Counted from the stretch's first letter, positions 22,593 to 34,582 are shown. The stretch: 64,000 bases of DNA from Bathynomus jamesi (GCA_023014485.1 JAJOZX010001869.1:652501-716500), one strand, 5' to 3'. Numbers and translations are program-made. The notes: a model not told the origin generated them from the sequence alone.

Positions 22593-24480
22593 ACAAATGA
22601 ATGCAAATACTTCTACACTTTGGCGAAAAGGAAAATGCAGTGCAAAGAGAGTATTGGTCCGTTGATAGACGGGGAGGCCAAACACACAAATGACCACCAA
22701 AAAATGGGCGAACTGCTTAAGGAACAATTTAACGCTGTGTTTAGAACCCCTAAAGTAGAAAACGCAGATGAATTTTTCGACATTGATACAAATCAGCCAA
22801 GGACAAATTCTGGCACAAACCTATTAATGGACTTAGAGTTCTCGGAAGGAGATGTAATTAAGGCTCTATCACAGATGCGAGACAATTCGGCACCAGAGCC
22901 AGACACATGGAGTGCCACATTTCTGAAGAAATGTAAAGCGAGTATTGCCAAACCGCTATACTTACTATGGAGGAAATCATTCGACACAGGACAAATTCCA
23001 CTGTCGTTAAAGAATGCGAACATTGCCCCTTTATTAAAAGGTGGTAACAGAGCAATTCCCAAGAATTATCGCCCGGTAGCTCTCACCTCACACCTTATAA
23101 AGTGCTTTGAATGTATAATTAGAAGTGAAACTACCTACTACCTACAAGAAAAGAACTTATACAACCCAAATCAACATGGTTTCAGGGCTGGAAGATCATG
23201 TCTATCACAGCTATTAGACCACCAGGAGAAAATATTGGAAACGCTGTGTCGAGGACAAAACATAGATGTAATCTATACTGACTTTGCTGAAGCCTTCGAT
23301 AAATGTGACCATGGAATTATAGCACATAAACTTAAGAATACAGGAATTACCGGAAAGCTGGGACGATGGATATTTAATTTCTTGACGCAAAGAACACAAA
23401 GAGTGGTGGTAAATGGAGTCATATCGGTAGTCGCGGAAGTAGAGAGCTCTGTCCCACAAGGGACAGTACTAGCTCCCTTGCTGTTCATAATAATGATTGC
23501 AGATATTAATGCAGATATCAATGACAGTATTATATCATGTTTCGCAGATAACACAAAGATATGCAAGGAAATATTGAACGAAGGTGACATAGAAAGATTA
23601 CAAAACGACATTGAAACATTATTCCAGTGGGCAGAAGACAACAATATGAAGTTCAGTGAAGAAAAATTCCAACTTCTAAGATATGGTAATAAGAAGGAGT
23701 TACAGAAAAAAGAGTACAAAACTCTGTAAGCCAAACAGATAACACCAAATCCACAAGTCAGGGATCTTGGAGTAATAATGTCGTCTGGTGCAGAATTCAG
23801 AGAGCACTATAACATCAAAATTACAACGGCTAGAAAAATAATGGGCATCATCTGGAGGAGCTTCCGCAGCAGAAAAGCAAACATCATGCTCAAATTATGG
23901 AAGAGTCTAGTCCTACCAATAATTGAGTATTGCTCAGTACTCACAAGCGCATACAGAAAACGAGACATTGCGAACATTGAAGCTATACAAAGGACTTTTA
24001 CATCTAAGAGAGTGGAAACGGAAGGTGAAGACTACTGATCTCGACTACAATCGCTGAAACTCTACTCTCTAGAAAGAAGGCACGAGCGGCACACAATAAT
24101 ATACATATGGAAAATACTTAAGGGCTTTGTCCCTAACTTTAGAAATGAAATAGAAACAAACTGGAATGAGAGAAGAGGCAGTTTTTGTACGGTCCCAGTT
24201 GCGGTGGGACAAGGGGGCCATGAAAACGAGGATGGAAAATACCCTCAGAATACGAGGTCCAAAGCTTTTCAATGTCCTACCAAAACAAGTGAGGAATCTC
24301 CAGCACACCTACCTGAATAATTTCAAGAACCAGCTGGACAGATTCCTGTGCAAAGTCCCTGACCAGCCATGCGTGGCTGGCTACGAGGGCAGGAGGAGAT
24401 CAGACAGCAATTCCCTCCATCACCAAATCCCGCAAATGAGGCGGGATGCTGCAGAGGGGTCGACCGTACGTCGATCCTGA
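22593..24480 (+). pseudogene. LINE A reverse transcriptase, 5'-truncated
   Basis: The frame to 23729 has LINE RT motifs: NYRPVALTSHLIKCFE, NQHGFRAGRSCLSQLLDH, YTDFAEAFDKCDHG (motif A), SSVPQGTVLAPLLF and SCFADNTKI at the catalytic site. The normal FADD is FADN here, which would abolish activity. The C-terminal region continues in two more frames (IIEYCSVLTSAYRKRDIAN; LYSLERRHERHTIIYIWK). The endonuclease is missing. The same family, more diverged, forms LINE B at 26.6-31 kb. Clade is jockey/CR1-like by RT style; I cannot place it more exactly. Confidence 0.85.
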
Positions 24481-24517
24481 ACCGTCGTTCGAACCCACCT
24501 AAAGTATGCACATAAAG

Positions 24518-24561
<44 letters not shown>

Positions 24562-24590
24562 TATATACATATATATACATATACATATAA
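24518..24590. repeat. TA/CA microsatellite
   Basis: TA repeats followed by CA repeats and mixed ATAC. It lies at the 3' ends of two converging LINE copies. Confidence 0.93.
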
Positions 24591-25956
24591 AGTCAAGATG
24601 GTGGCCCCGCCTCTAGTCCTGGCTTGGTGGAGGAGTGAGTTGCTCTCTTGCGCCCTCCACCGTACAGAGCTAGGCACACCCGACTCATCTGGTACCGTCT
24701 TGAGCCAGGCATCTAGTCTTCTCTTGAGGACTTCAACTTTGACCCCTGTAATATTTTGAGGTCATTTGGAAGCTGGTTGAAAATTCTTGGCCCCGTGACA
24801 ACCAAACTATTCTCCTTCAGAGTCGAGGAGGTCTTTGTCGGGCCTTTAATTTGGGAACACTACACATTTTGCCTTTCCTATTTTTCAGCGTTGTTTGAAT
24901 GGTAATTGGGTTTAGTTTTAGGTTTGGTACCAGTTTTTCAATCATTTTCCATATGTAGATTATGGTATACCTCTCTCTTCTTCTTTCCAGGGAGTACAGA
25001 TTTAGTTTACGTAGTCTTGCCCAGTAGTTGAGTTCTTTGCAGCCATCAGTCTTGGCTGTGAAATGTCTCTGTGTTTCTTCTAGTTTATTAATTTCTTCCT
25101 TTTTATATGGGGACGTCAAAACTGAGCAGTATTCAAGTTTTGGTATGATCAGTGTTCTGAGCAGGAGAATCATTACTGTCTTATCCCTCCTTTTGAAAGT
25201 TCTTAGTACATGTCCCGCGACTCTTTTTGCTTATTTTATTGCTATCTGATTTTGTGTCTCGAATTTGGCATCATCAGTCATTATTACCCCCAAGTCGACC
25301 GCTTTAGTGCTTCTCTGAATTTCTTGCTTATCTGGAGCATAATATGCAGTCTTTCTGAGTTCCTCATTTCTACCATATCTCAAGAGCTGAAATTTCTGGA
25401 CGTTAAATGTCATATTGTTGTCTTCTGACCATTTGTATATTTTGTTTGTGTTCCTCTGCAAGGCCTCTACTTCGTTTGCATCGCTGATATTTTTGCTGAT
25501 CTTTGTATCGTCCGCAAATGATGTTACTATACTGTTACTGTTTACTCCACTGTCTATGTTAGCATGATAATGAACAGGAGTGGGGCCAGCACTGTACCTT
25601 GTGGTACTGAGCTGCGTACTTCTGATGATGATACACCTTGAATTTTGACCACCTGTAGTCGTTTTCTGAGGAAGTTGTAGTCCATTTTCCCACTTTGCCT
25701 GTTATTCCCACATGTTTCATTTTTTTGCTATTATACCATGATCGCATTTGTCGAAAGCTTTAGCAAGGTTCGAGTATATAACATCATAGTTTTCATTGCC
25801 TTCAAGTGCATCTAGGACATTGTTATAATGCTCTATAAGTTGTGATAGGCATGAGCTTCCTGATCGGAATCCGTGTTGATTTTCGTTGAATCTTTCCAAT
25901 GTCTCCAAGAAGTCATAAATTTTCTCTCTGACTATTCTTTTAAATATTTTGGTGAG

Positions 25957-25965
<9 letters not shown>
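24591..25965 (-). pseudogene. LINE B second copy, 5'-truncated, minus strand
   Basis: This is a close relative of the plus-strand LINE B (29.6-31.0 kb), including the 3' end with its gene-like GGAGCCACC segment. On the minus strand it gives FETLERFNENQHGFRSGSS-like, CLSQLIEHYNNVLDALEG, a motif A region DVIYSNLAKAFDKCDHG (Asp replaced by Asn), then WSEDNNMTFNVQKFQLLRYG and IIPKLEYCSVLTSPYKKEE. Frame breaks occur near 25740, 25560 and 25230. It begins abruptly at a TA microsatellite, as expected of a 5'-truncated LINE. Confidence 0.83.
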
Positions 25966-25992
<27 letters not shown>

Positions 25993-25996
<4 letters not shown>

Positions 25997-26258
25997 AACG
26001 ACGCTTGTGTAGAAGAGCGTTCCGCACAAGATGAGGAGGGAGAACGAACAAATGAAAAATGAGGTACCACCCGGGAATCGAACCCGGGATCATCCGATTG
26101 CCGGTCAGATATGCTATCCACTACACCATGGACCTCGATCAATCAGAAGTCGTAATTCTCCTACATACGAGCAGAAACCAATGCCCTGAGGGGGCACCTA
26201 CGCATGCTGTACATATATACATTTTAACTGCAAACAACACACAGCATCGTTCTTTACA
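25993..26258 (-). mobile_element. tRNA-derived SINE (family 1), first of an inverted pair
   Basis: On the minus strand it holds a tRNA-like head with an A box (TGGTGTAGTGGATAGCAT) and a perfect B box (GGTTCGATTCC), followed by a unique body. The other end contains AAAGAACGACGCTTGTG. The acceptor ends do not pair well, so this is a SINE and not a tRNA gene. It is the reverse complement of 26258-26538. Confidence 0.82.
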
Positions 26259-26537
26259 TTAATTATACTGTGTGTTGTTTGCAGTTAAAATGTATATATG
26301 TACGGCATGCGTAGGTGCCCCCTCAGGGCATTGGTTTCTGCTCGTATGTAGGAGAATTACGACTTCTGATTGATCGAGGTCCATGGTGTAGTGGATAGCA
26401 TATCTGATCGGCAATAATCGGATGATCCCGGGTTCGATTCCCGGGTGGTACCTCATTTTTCATTCTTGTGCGAAACGCTCTTCTACACAAGCGTCGTTCT
26501 TTACATTAATTATACCCGTGTGTTGTTTGCAGTTAAA

Positions 26538-26538
<1 letters not shown>
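26258..26538 (+). mobile_element. tRNA-derived SINE (family 1), second of an inverted pair
   Basis: The tRNA-like part lies near 26380-26455 with the same A and B boxes on the plus strand. A few bases are inserted in the anticodon-arm region relative to the first copy. The two copies meet tail to tail at a shared TGTGTGTTGTTTGCAG region. Confidence 0.82.

Positions 26539-26628
<90 letters not shown>
26538..26628. repeat. TA then TG microsatellite
   Basis: About 50 bp of TA repeat followed by about 37 bp of TG repeat. Confidence 0.96.
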
Positions 26629-26630
<2 letters not shown>

Positions 26631-27002
26631 TCTTTTGCTGGTGTGACGGTTACACGTGTTTCGATCGAAGTCCGAATAAAAGCGGTATTACAGTAAAAAT
26701 CGCGACATATATCATAAAAAGTAAATAAAAACGAACCGAATTAATCTGTATAGCATTTTTCCGAGTGTTTCTTTGTGAAGAAAATTAGCTGCCTATTGAA
26801 ATTCCTACAAATACCCCTCCCATTACCCCCCATTATCCCCCGCAGCCACAGTCGCGAGCACGAATCAGTGAGAAGTATACAGCGTGCCACATCCTCCATC
26901 CCCCGGAGTAACGGATAGCTTGAGTCATCCCCCACCCAATACCTCCCATAATACCCTTTTTGAGTCAATTTTGTGCACCAGCGGCTACCCTCTATCAGTA
27001 AC

Positions 27003-27792
27003 ATGGAAATGGTAAATCAATTCCTGCAACTCTGTGGTATCTGTAATGATGCAACAGATGAGACAAAGGCGATGAGGTGCGATTTTTGTCAGCTACTTTT
27101 TGATTTTAGATGCCTTGAATGGGTAGATGAAAAAATCTCCCTTATAACGAACGTGAAGCAACTTAATGGGCTAAAAATTTTCTGCGAACGAAATAAACTC
27201 TTTTACAGTATTTAAAGCAGAAAGAGACTACGAGAAGTAAATGAAAGAGGAAAGTGGGAATAAAGAACAGAGGAAAACAGAAGAAACGAAGAAAGGCGAA
27301 GTAGAAAAAATCAAATACCATCACACAACGAGGCCGAAACCATCCAGTCGAAAGTGAGTATAAAGACAACAGATAGTATAAGGGCAACGAAGGACATTAA
27401 CACAAATAGCACAAATATGAAAAGACAAGAGGGCAATCAAGAAAACAGTGAAACTGTGCCCCAATAAGGAGCAAAAAACAAAGGCCACGAGTAAATATAG
27501 GGAAGGAATTATATGCAGATATTATATAAAAGATAATTGCAGATTTAAAAGAGGACAATGTATGTATAACATCCCCCAATATGCAATTTCTTCTATAATA
27601 ATGGTCATTGTAAATTTGGAGACATGCAAATTCTATCACCCGGACATCTGCAGCACTTACACAAAATATGGAACTTGCAAATACGGGAAAAAATGCTACT
27701 ATCAACATCTCCCAAAGGACCCAAAGAACAAAGTACAAAGTTTTAATGACAATAGAAATAACAATAACAATAGGAACACCATAAGCGACTAA
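27003..27792 (+). pseudogene. LINE B ORF1 with PHD-like and CCCH zinc fingers
   Basis: The first frame (27003-27215) begins MEMVNQFLQLCGICNDATD and continues with CDFC and FRC, a PHD-like cysteine pattern. A lysine/glutamate-rich linker follows. From 27448 the frame has CRYYIKDNCRFKRGQC and, near the end, CSTYTKYGTCKYGKKCYYQH, which is an exact C-x8-C-x5-C-x3-H finger. Another CCCH-like unit (CNFFYNNGHCKFGD) is visible in a second frame between them, so at least one frameshift lies in the array. ORF1 proteins bind element RNA. CCCH fingers would suit that role, but this is inference. Confidence 0.7.
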
Positions 27793-27959
27793 AAATTTTT
27801 TTTGAACATCGCAGACATGATACGGCTGCTAAATGTCATCCAACGCATGCAGTTGACACAGCTGGAAACCCCCGAGCCAAACAGGTAGGCGGAAACGGAT
27901 CTCTCTCGGAGGATCATAGGGCAACGAAACAAGCGACACCAAAGGAAAACGAACTTAAA

Positions 27960-28498
27960 ATGCACAAGGGGCAACGAAAAACAAAGCACATAAATATTGT
28001 CGTAGCTAATATTCAAGGAATAAGACCAAACCAATCACTCAACAAAGTTTCGTACCTGAAAGGATTTATGGACGAAACAAGGACGGACATCGCATGCCTC
28101 AAAGAAACTCATCTTAAGGATTGCCAAGGAAATTGTGAAAATTGCGAACATTGCATTGATAAGAAAGAGTTAAATACAGAGGGCTTCAAGTTACTAAGAG
28201 CGGATAGAACAACGAGACGTAAAGGTGGCTATGCTATATATGTACATGAAGGTCATATGACAGAGACGATAATAAATAAATCAAACAGCTTTGTGGAACT
28301 CCTAGCAGTGAAAATAGAAAAACTAAACGTGTTACTAATAGTCATCTACGTATAGACCTCCAAACACCCCAACCGAAAAATTCTTGGAGGCCATTGATGA
28401 CATCAGAAACATAAGAAAGGCTATAAACCATCCATTCCTCAATATAATGATCTGCGGAGACTTTAACTTCCATTTATAAACTACAAAAAAGTGGATAG

Positions 28499-28565
<67 letters not shown>

Positions 28566-28869
28566 GTATATATATATACACACCAGGACAAGGGGGGCAC
28601 AAGAGAAGACCAGGAGCAAGCAAAAATGTTGCCTAGATCTGGTGTTCACGAATAACACGAACTTGATTGCTGATATAAAAATAACCCCAACCATTATCTC
28701 AGACTACAACTTAATCGATAGATCAACAAATATGAAGACATTAAAAGACAATACACATATTGAGGAAAGAAGCAAATTTGGGGCCTTTAACTTAAACTCC
28801 AAGACTATAAATTGGGAAGCAATCAGATCGCACATGGCCCAGATAGAGTGGAGAAGTTTGAGAGAATAA
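27960..28869 (+). pseudogene. LINE B apurinic-type endonuclease region
   Basis: The frame opens with INIVVANIQGIRPNQ and continues DIACLKETHLKDC and GGYAIYVHEG, matching the N-terminal half of LINE APE endonucleases (the KETHL motif carries a catalytic Glu). A stop near 28353 and the microsatellite at 28500-28580 break the domain. After it, FTNNTNLIADIKITPTIISD resembles the end of the domain, with SDY where SDH is usual. The enzyme would nick target DNA to prime reverse transcription. Confidence 0.75.
28500..28580. repeat. TA/CA microsatellite inside LINE B
   Basis: TA then CA repeats, then short TATA. It splits the endonuclease coding region; whether it grew in place or marks an insertion cannot be told. 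Confidence 0.94.
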
Positions 28870-30838
28870 AACAACTGAAGAAATTATTACAGTCTTGGAA
28901 GAAAATACGTTGAGAATTTTAGAAAAATATGCTCCGAAATCAGCCAAAAGGAGAGGAGCTGGCTAGAGAAGCAAAAGAGAAGAATATTCCGTAAAAGAAA
29001 GAGAGTGGCTGCGAAGTTAGCCAACTGCGGAGATAATGCCAGGGAAGTAATACAAGAAAAACTAGAGGGTATCGATAGGGAAATACAAGCCCTGATTAAG
29101 GACCATACAGAGAGGGAAGAGGAAAAATCGGTAGAAGCAATAAAGGAAAATTCAAAATACTTCTATAGCTATGCGAAAAGGAAAACAAAAACGCGCGCCG
29201 CTGTTGGGCCCTTAAGGAAGAGAAATGATGAACTAATCGACGATCCAAAAGAAATATCGGAAACATTGAGAGCCCAGAATGAATGAGTTTTCATTCCCCA
29301 AAAAGTGACAAAGCGATACCTGACATAGATGTATTCTTTGAAGAGAAATTGCAAGGAGAGTGTACAACAGACTTTGATTTTACCCGAGAAGATGTAGCGA
29401 GAGCTATAGGACAAATGAAACCACATTCAGCTGCAGGTCCGGACAATTGGAACGCATTACTGATTGAAAACTGTAAAAATGAAATAGCTACACCTTTATA
29501 CTGGATATGGAGAAGGTCCCTAGACACTGGGGAAATACCAAGCATCTTGAAAAGGGCAAACATTATCCCTATAAATATAAAGGAGTATATGAAAGAATAG
29601 TTAGAGAGAAAATTTGTGATTTCTTAGAGACACTGAAAAGATTCAACTAAAATCAGCACGGATTCCGATCAGGTACATCATGCCTATCACAACTAATAGA
29701 ACACTACAACAGTATCCGAGATGCACTGGAAGGCAATGACAACTACGATGTCATATACACAGATTTTGCTGAAGCTTTCGACAAATGTGATCACGGGATA
29801 ATAGCACGTAAAATGAAATATATGGGAATAACAGGCAAAGTGGGAAAATGGATCTACAACTTCCTCAGAGAACGTCTACAGGTCGTCAAAATTGAAGGTA
29901 TATCATCATCAGAATCAGAAGTACGCAGCTCAGTACCACAAGGTACAGTGCTGACCCAACTCCTGTTCATTATCATGCTAACAGAAAGAGACAGCGGAGT
30001 AAACAGCAACAGTACAGTAACATCCTTTGCAGACGATACAAAGATCAGCAGAAAAATCAGCGATGTAAATGAAGTGGAGGCCTTCCAGAGGGACACGAAC
30101 AAAATATACAAATGGTCAGAAGACAACAACATGACATTTAACACCGAGAAATTTCAGCTCTTGAGATATGCTAGAAAAGAGGAACTTAAACAGACTGCAT
30201 ATTATGCTCCAGATAGCCAGGAAATTCAGAGAAGAACGAAAGCGATCGATCCCGGGGTAATAATGACCGATGATGCCAAATTCGAAACATAAAATCAGAT
30301 AGCGATAAATAAAGCAAAAAGAGTCGCGGGACAGATACTAAGAACGTTCAAAAGAAGGGACAGGACAGTAATGATCCCTGCTAAAAACGCTGATTATACT
30401 AAAACTTGAATACTGCTCAGTTTTGATATCCCCATAAAAAAAGGAAGAAATTATGAAACTAGAAGAAACGCAGAGACATTTCACAGCCAAGAGTGATGGC
30501 TGCAAAGAACTCAACTACTGGGCAAGACTACGTAAACTAAGTCTGTACTCCCTGGAAAGAAGAAGAGAGAGGTACACCATAATCTACATATGGAAAATGA
30601 TCGAAAAACTGGTACCAAACCTAAAACTAAACCCAATTACCATTCAAACAACACTGGAAAATAGGAAAGGCAAAATGTGTAGTGTTCTCAAATTAAATGT
30701 CCGGCAAGGGACCTCGTCAACTCTGAAGGAAAATAGCTTGGTTGTCAGGGGGCCAAGACCTTTTAACCAGCTTCCAAATGACCTCAAGAACGTTACAGGG
30801 GTCATAGGTCAAAGTTGAAGTCTTCAAGAGAAGACTAG
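28870..30838 (+). pseudogene. LINE B reverse transcriptase
   Basis: In pieces: KYFYSYAKRKTKTRAAVGPL, PHSAAGPDNWNALLIENCK, NQHGFRSGTSCLSQLIEH-like, TDFAEAFDKCDHG (motif A, Asp present), SSVPQGTVLTQLLFI, and TSFADDTKISRKI (catalytic FADD intact). The C-terminal part has LEETQRHFTAK and LYSLERRRERYTIIYIWKM. Frame breaks lie near 29285, 29580, 30290 and 30410. Catalytic residues are retained, unlike LINE A and the minus-strand copy, so this is the best-preserved member in the window. Confidence 0.86.
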
Positions 30839-31014
30839 TTGCCTGGCTCAGGGCGGTACTAGATGAGTCGGGTGTACCTGGCTATGTACGGTGGAGAGCG
30901 CAAGAAAGTAACTCGCTTCTCCACCAAGCCAGTCCTAGAGGCGGAGCCACCAGCTTGACCTTCGTGTGAAGAGAGACCAACGCACGGAACAGCAACGAGG
31001 TTACAGTGTGTGTG

Positions 31015-31055
<41 letters not shown>

Positions 31056-31316
31056 GTAAAGAACGACGCTTGTGTAGAAGAGCTTCCGCACAAAATGGGG
31101 AGAGAGAACGAGCAAATGAAAAACGAGGCACCTCCCAGGAATCGAACCCGGGATCATCCAATTGCCGGTCGGATATTCTAACCACTACACCAAGGTCCCC
31201 AATCAGTCACAACTCGTAATTCTCCTACATACGAGCGGAATCAAATGCCCTGAGGGGGCATCTTCTCATGCCGTACATATATACATTTTAACTGCAAACA
31301 ACACAGTATAATTAAT
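31056..31316 (-). mobile_element. tRNA-derived SINE (family 1)
   Basis: Same family as 25993-26538, with AAAGAACGACGCTTGTG at its start in plus orientation and the tRNA-like head on the minus strand (B box complement AATCGAACCCGGG). It follows a TA microsatellite at 31015-31055. Confidence 0.82.
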
Positions 31317-31630
31317 GTAAAGAACGACGCTTGTGAAGAAGAGCGTCCACACAAGATGGGGAGAGAGAACGAGCAAATGAAAAACGAGGCACCTCCCAGG
31401 AATCGAACCCGGGATCATCCAATTGCCGGTTGGATATTCTAACCACTACACCAAGGTCCCCAATCAGTCACAACTCGTAATTCTCTTACATACGAGTGGA
31501 ATCAAATGCCCTGAGGGAGCACCTTTTCATGTTGTACATATATACATTTTAACTGCAAACAACAAACAGCAAACAACACAAGTGTCGTTCTTTACATTAA
31601 TTATACTGTTTGTTGTTTGCAGTTAAAATG
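31317..31630 (-). mobile_element. tRNA-derived SINE (family 1), direct neighbour copy
   Basis: A second copy in the same orientation directly after the first, with the same tRNA-like head. A short inverted piece of the family (CGTTCTTTACATTAATTATA) follows at about 31585-31630, so a third, mostly deleted copy may be present. Confidence 0.8.
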
Positions 31631-31654
31631 TGTGTATATATATATATATATTGG

Positions 31655-31920
31655 TGAAGGCCGCTTCTGGCAAGCTTCAATTTCAATTTAAGCAGAAAGC
31701 AACAGACAAGGAAAGAAACATCCATCAAGTTGGAAAGGGACTATATTTTGTATATTGCAACGTTTCAAGCACAAACTATGCTCATCCTCAGGCAAAAATT
31801 CTAAAAAATTAAAAACATATTAAAAACCATAATGACATTAACAAATTAAAATAGGGAAAAAACCCACAAGCATTAAAAACAAAGTCACACTAAAAAAATT
31901 CTAAAAAGTTACAATTAAAA
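31655..31920 (-). mobile_element. Penelope-like pseudo-LTR fragment
   Basis: No coding sequence remains, but the segment contains a hammerhead-like motif in the same context (Tail GAAACGTTGCAATATAC) as PLE pseudo-LTRs. It is followed by A-rich sequence. Probably a solo end of a PLE family different from PLE-2 and PLE-3. Confidence 0.6.
31755..31793 (-). ncRNA. Hammerhead ribozyme-like motif
   Basis: Minus-strand core CTGAGGA, a stem II made by AGCA and TGCT around a loop, then GAAACGTTGC. It fits CUGANGA-stem-GAAA. Fifth such motif in the window. Confidence 0.65.
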
Positions 31921-33640
31921 ACCATGACTGGTCTACCTAACCGCGTTTGTAATTGTGTATTGCGCATGTCCTCCGTGGCGGCGGAGGTGACCTACAATTT
32001 TCCATGGATTCCTAACCACAAAAACTTTAATTTTACTATTTTAAACTATACCCACTCTCTCAACATATGCATGTAATCGATTTTTAAACATGGTTATAGA
32101 CGTGCTACTGATTACTTCTACCGGCAAACTATTCCAGCTATTTTCTATTCTATGCGTAAAAAAGTTTTTGGCAACTACTGTCTCGCACCTTCTACTTCTC
32201 AGTTTACACCCGTTATTTCTAGTTCTACAATATCAGTGATTTTCAAACTGGGGTACGGCGTACCCCTAGGAGTACGCGAGGGAATCTTAGGGGGTACGCG
32301 AAGGGGTCCTGAAAATATAACCCTTTTAATTTTATATACGATTAACAAACTGCCACAAGTCACACAGTCGTAAAGAAAGTAAAAATCCTCTGTCTCTCTC
32401 GAAAATCCAGAAAATCCGGTGAGAGAATTTAATGGGTACAGAAGAAAAAGTCTGAGAACGGCTGTACTATAATGCTATAATGTGCTATTTCGAAAAAGCT
32501 ATCTCTATTTACGTTGTCAAATCCATTCATAATTTTAAAATCCTGGATTAGATCACCCCTTAGCCTCCTAGTCTCGAGTGTAGTCAATTTTAACTCGTTA
32601 AGCCTATCCTCGTATGACTTTTACCAAAGCGACAGAATTATCTTAGTTGCTCGTCTTTGAACTCTTTCGATTTTGTCTATATCTTTGCGCATATGCGAAT
32701 TCCAAAATTGGATCGCGTACTCCAAATGGGGTGTAACTAATGATTTATAAAAAGGAACAATAATATGTACTCAAAATTCCTAGCTATAAAATCTAGTACT
32801 TTGCTCGCTTTATTGACCGCTGCTGTACTTTGTTTAGCTACTTTTAAATCACCAGTGACTATAACTCCTAAATCTTTTTCCTGATCTACGCCTGCCAACT
32901 CTTTTTCTGACATACTATATGCAAAATTACCCTTAAGCGAACCTATATGTAAAATTTTGCACTTATCGACGTTAAATCCAATTTGCCAAGTGACCGACGA
33001 ATCTACGATTTTATTCAGATCTACCTGGATTTTACCTCTATCTTCGTCATTCATCGACCTACCACCCAACTTCGTGTCATCCGCAAATTTTGAAACTGTA
33101 ATGACTAGGCCGACATCTAAATTGTTAATATAAGAAAATGCAAGGAACCCAATACAGAACCCTGAGGAACGGTGCTCGCTACATTAGCCCAATACGACTC
33201 CGCTCCATCAACCCTCTGTTTTCTACCTCGCAACCACTCTTCTATCCAATTTATTACTACACCCCTAATTCCATGAGCCTTAGTTTTTTCAATGAGTCTT
33301 TTGTGCGGTAAGGTGTCAAACGCTTTTTGAAAATCTAAATACACTACATCTACCGCCCCATGACTATCGTAAACTTCAACCACGCTTTGAAAAAATGCTA
33401 AAATATTAGTTAAGCAAGATTTGTTTCGACTAAAGCCGTGCTGCGTATTTCTAATCAAGTTATGCAATTCTAAGTGTTCGACTATACGATCCCTACTTAT
33501 TGATTCCAGTAGCTTACCTATAACAGACGTTAAACTGATTGGCCTATAATTTCCAGCCGCAACTTTATCGCCTTTCTTAAAAATAGGTGTTGCATTTGCT
33601 TACTGGAAATTAGCGGCACAACAATGCTGTCTTTTAATTC
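31921..33640 (-). pseudogene. CR1-like LINE, minus strand, 5'-truncated
   Basis: On the minus strand, 33467-33117 gives NTQHGFSRNKSCLTNILAF, VDVVYLDFQKAFDTLPHKR (motif A) and ASTVPQGSVLGSLHFL. The next frame (33069-32737) covers MNDEDRGKIQVDLNKIVDS, FNVDKCKILHIGS and EKDLGVIVTGDLK. The catalytic motif C (normally FADDTK) falls near 33070-33120, where the plus strand reads ATCCGCAAATTTTG, and is disrupted by a frame break. The 3' end matches the plus-strand fragment at 3735-4620. A MITE interrupts the distal part. Confidence 0.83.
32234..32463. mobile_element. Probable hAT-type MITE in the CR1 3' region
   Basis: CAGTGATTTTCAAACTGGGG at the left and, inverted, CAGCCGTTCTCAGACTTTTT at the right are hAT-like ends. 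Comparison with the CR1 copy at 4060 shows that this stretch is extra sequence. The flanking bases (CTACAATA and CTATAATG) are only loosely alike, so the target duplication is not clean. Confidence 0.6.
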
Positions 33641-33990
33641 TTTTAGTTGTAAGTAGTATGGGCTCAAAATGGGGGAGTGCAAGAATGTTGCAATAGGTTA
33701 TGCATCAAAGGGGAGAATGTTGCAATGGATTATGCAACGAAGGGGGAGGGGGTTATGCAACAAATAAATACTGCAAAGGGGGAAGTGGTTATGCAACAAA
33801 TAAATGCTGCAAAGGGGGGAGGGGTAGGGAGATTTGGGGAGAGAAGGGAGGATGACCTCCCCCCAAAGGGGCAATCTTAACCTAAGAGAGGGAGAGAAAG
33901 GAGAAGAAGGAAGGTCTTTGGGGGAGAAGTTGGGATGTCCTCACTCCCAAAGGGAAACCTAACCTGAGACTTAACCTAAGAAGGAGAGAG
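33641..33990. repeat. G-rich minisatellite-like region
   Basis: Degenerate tandem units of about 36 bp around ATGCAACAAATAAATGCTGC and AAAGGGGG, then purine-rich sequence. The ORF across it is a by-product of the repeat. A weaker echo of GTTGCAAAGGGGTG occurs near 36630-36660. Confidence 0.7.
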
Positions 33991-34393
33991 GAGAGAGTTC
34001 TTTATTCCACCGGAGTCCATCGCATAATGAGCGTCCAGGGGCCAAGCAGCTGTTATATAGAGGGTCTGGAGTTACTAGTTACCAATTATTTATTTATTTA
34101 TATAAGGAGAGTTATCAGATACCACCATTTTAATTATTTATTTATAGATGAGTTTCTAGAGACTCCTATATAATTTAATTATATGTAGGGTTACCAGGCT
34201 GCATCATTTATTTTAATTACTTATTTATTAAATATAAAAGAAAAAATAATTATTTAATTAACTTTTGCAAAAGTGTCCATTTACTTTTGCCTTTGCACGA
34301 GAGAGTTAGAGAGCGAGTAAGGCGTACTTTCTCTTAGATGTGTACGTACGTAAAGTGGAGTTCTCGGCTCCTTTAGAATAAAAAAATGTATGT

Positions 34394-34426
<33 letters not shown>

Positions 34427-34526
34427 ACACACACACCTTATTCTACTTCCTGATTCTGGATGTTTGGTATTATTTTTATATAAGACTGTATTGTATTAGC
34501 CTTACGATTTAATTAACATCACACAG

Positions 34527-34582
<56 letters not shown>

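Larger units (their letters stand above)
26640..30985 (+). mobile_element. LINE B, near full-length non-LTR retrotransposon
   Basis: About 4.3 kb containing an ORF1 with zinc fingers, an endonuclease and an RT in order, followed by a short 3' UTR shared with the copy at 24591-25965. A TA/CA microsatellite interrupts the endonuclease at 28500-28580. The 5' boundary is uncertain; 26640-27000 is untranslated and C-rich in parts. Confidence 0.82.

Noticed and set aside
23273..23734. Minus-strand ORF of 153 aa
   Set aside because: Antisense to LINE A RT.
26377..26455. tRNA gene with good A and B boxes
   Set aside because: The acceptor ends pair poorly, the anticodon arm has extra bases, and several dispersed copies share a non-tRNA body. 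It is a SINE head.
33677..33880. 67-aa ORF with repeated short units
   Set aside because: Produced by a G-rich minisatellite, with no similarity I recognise.
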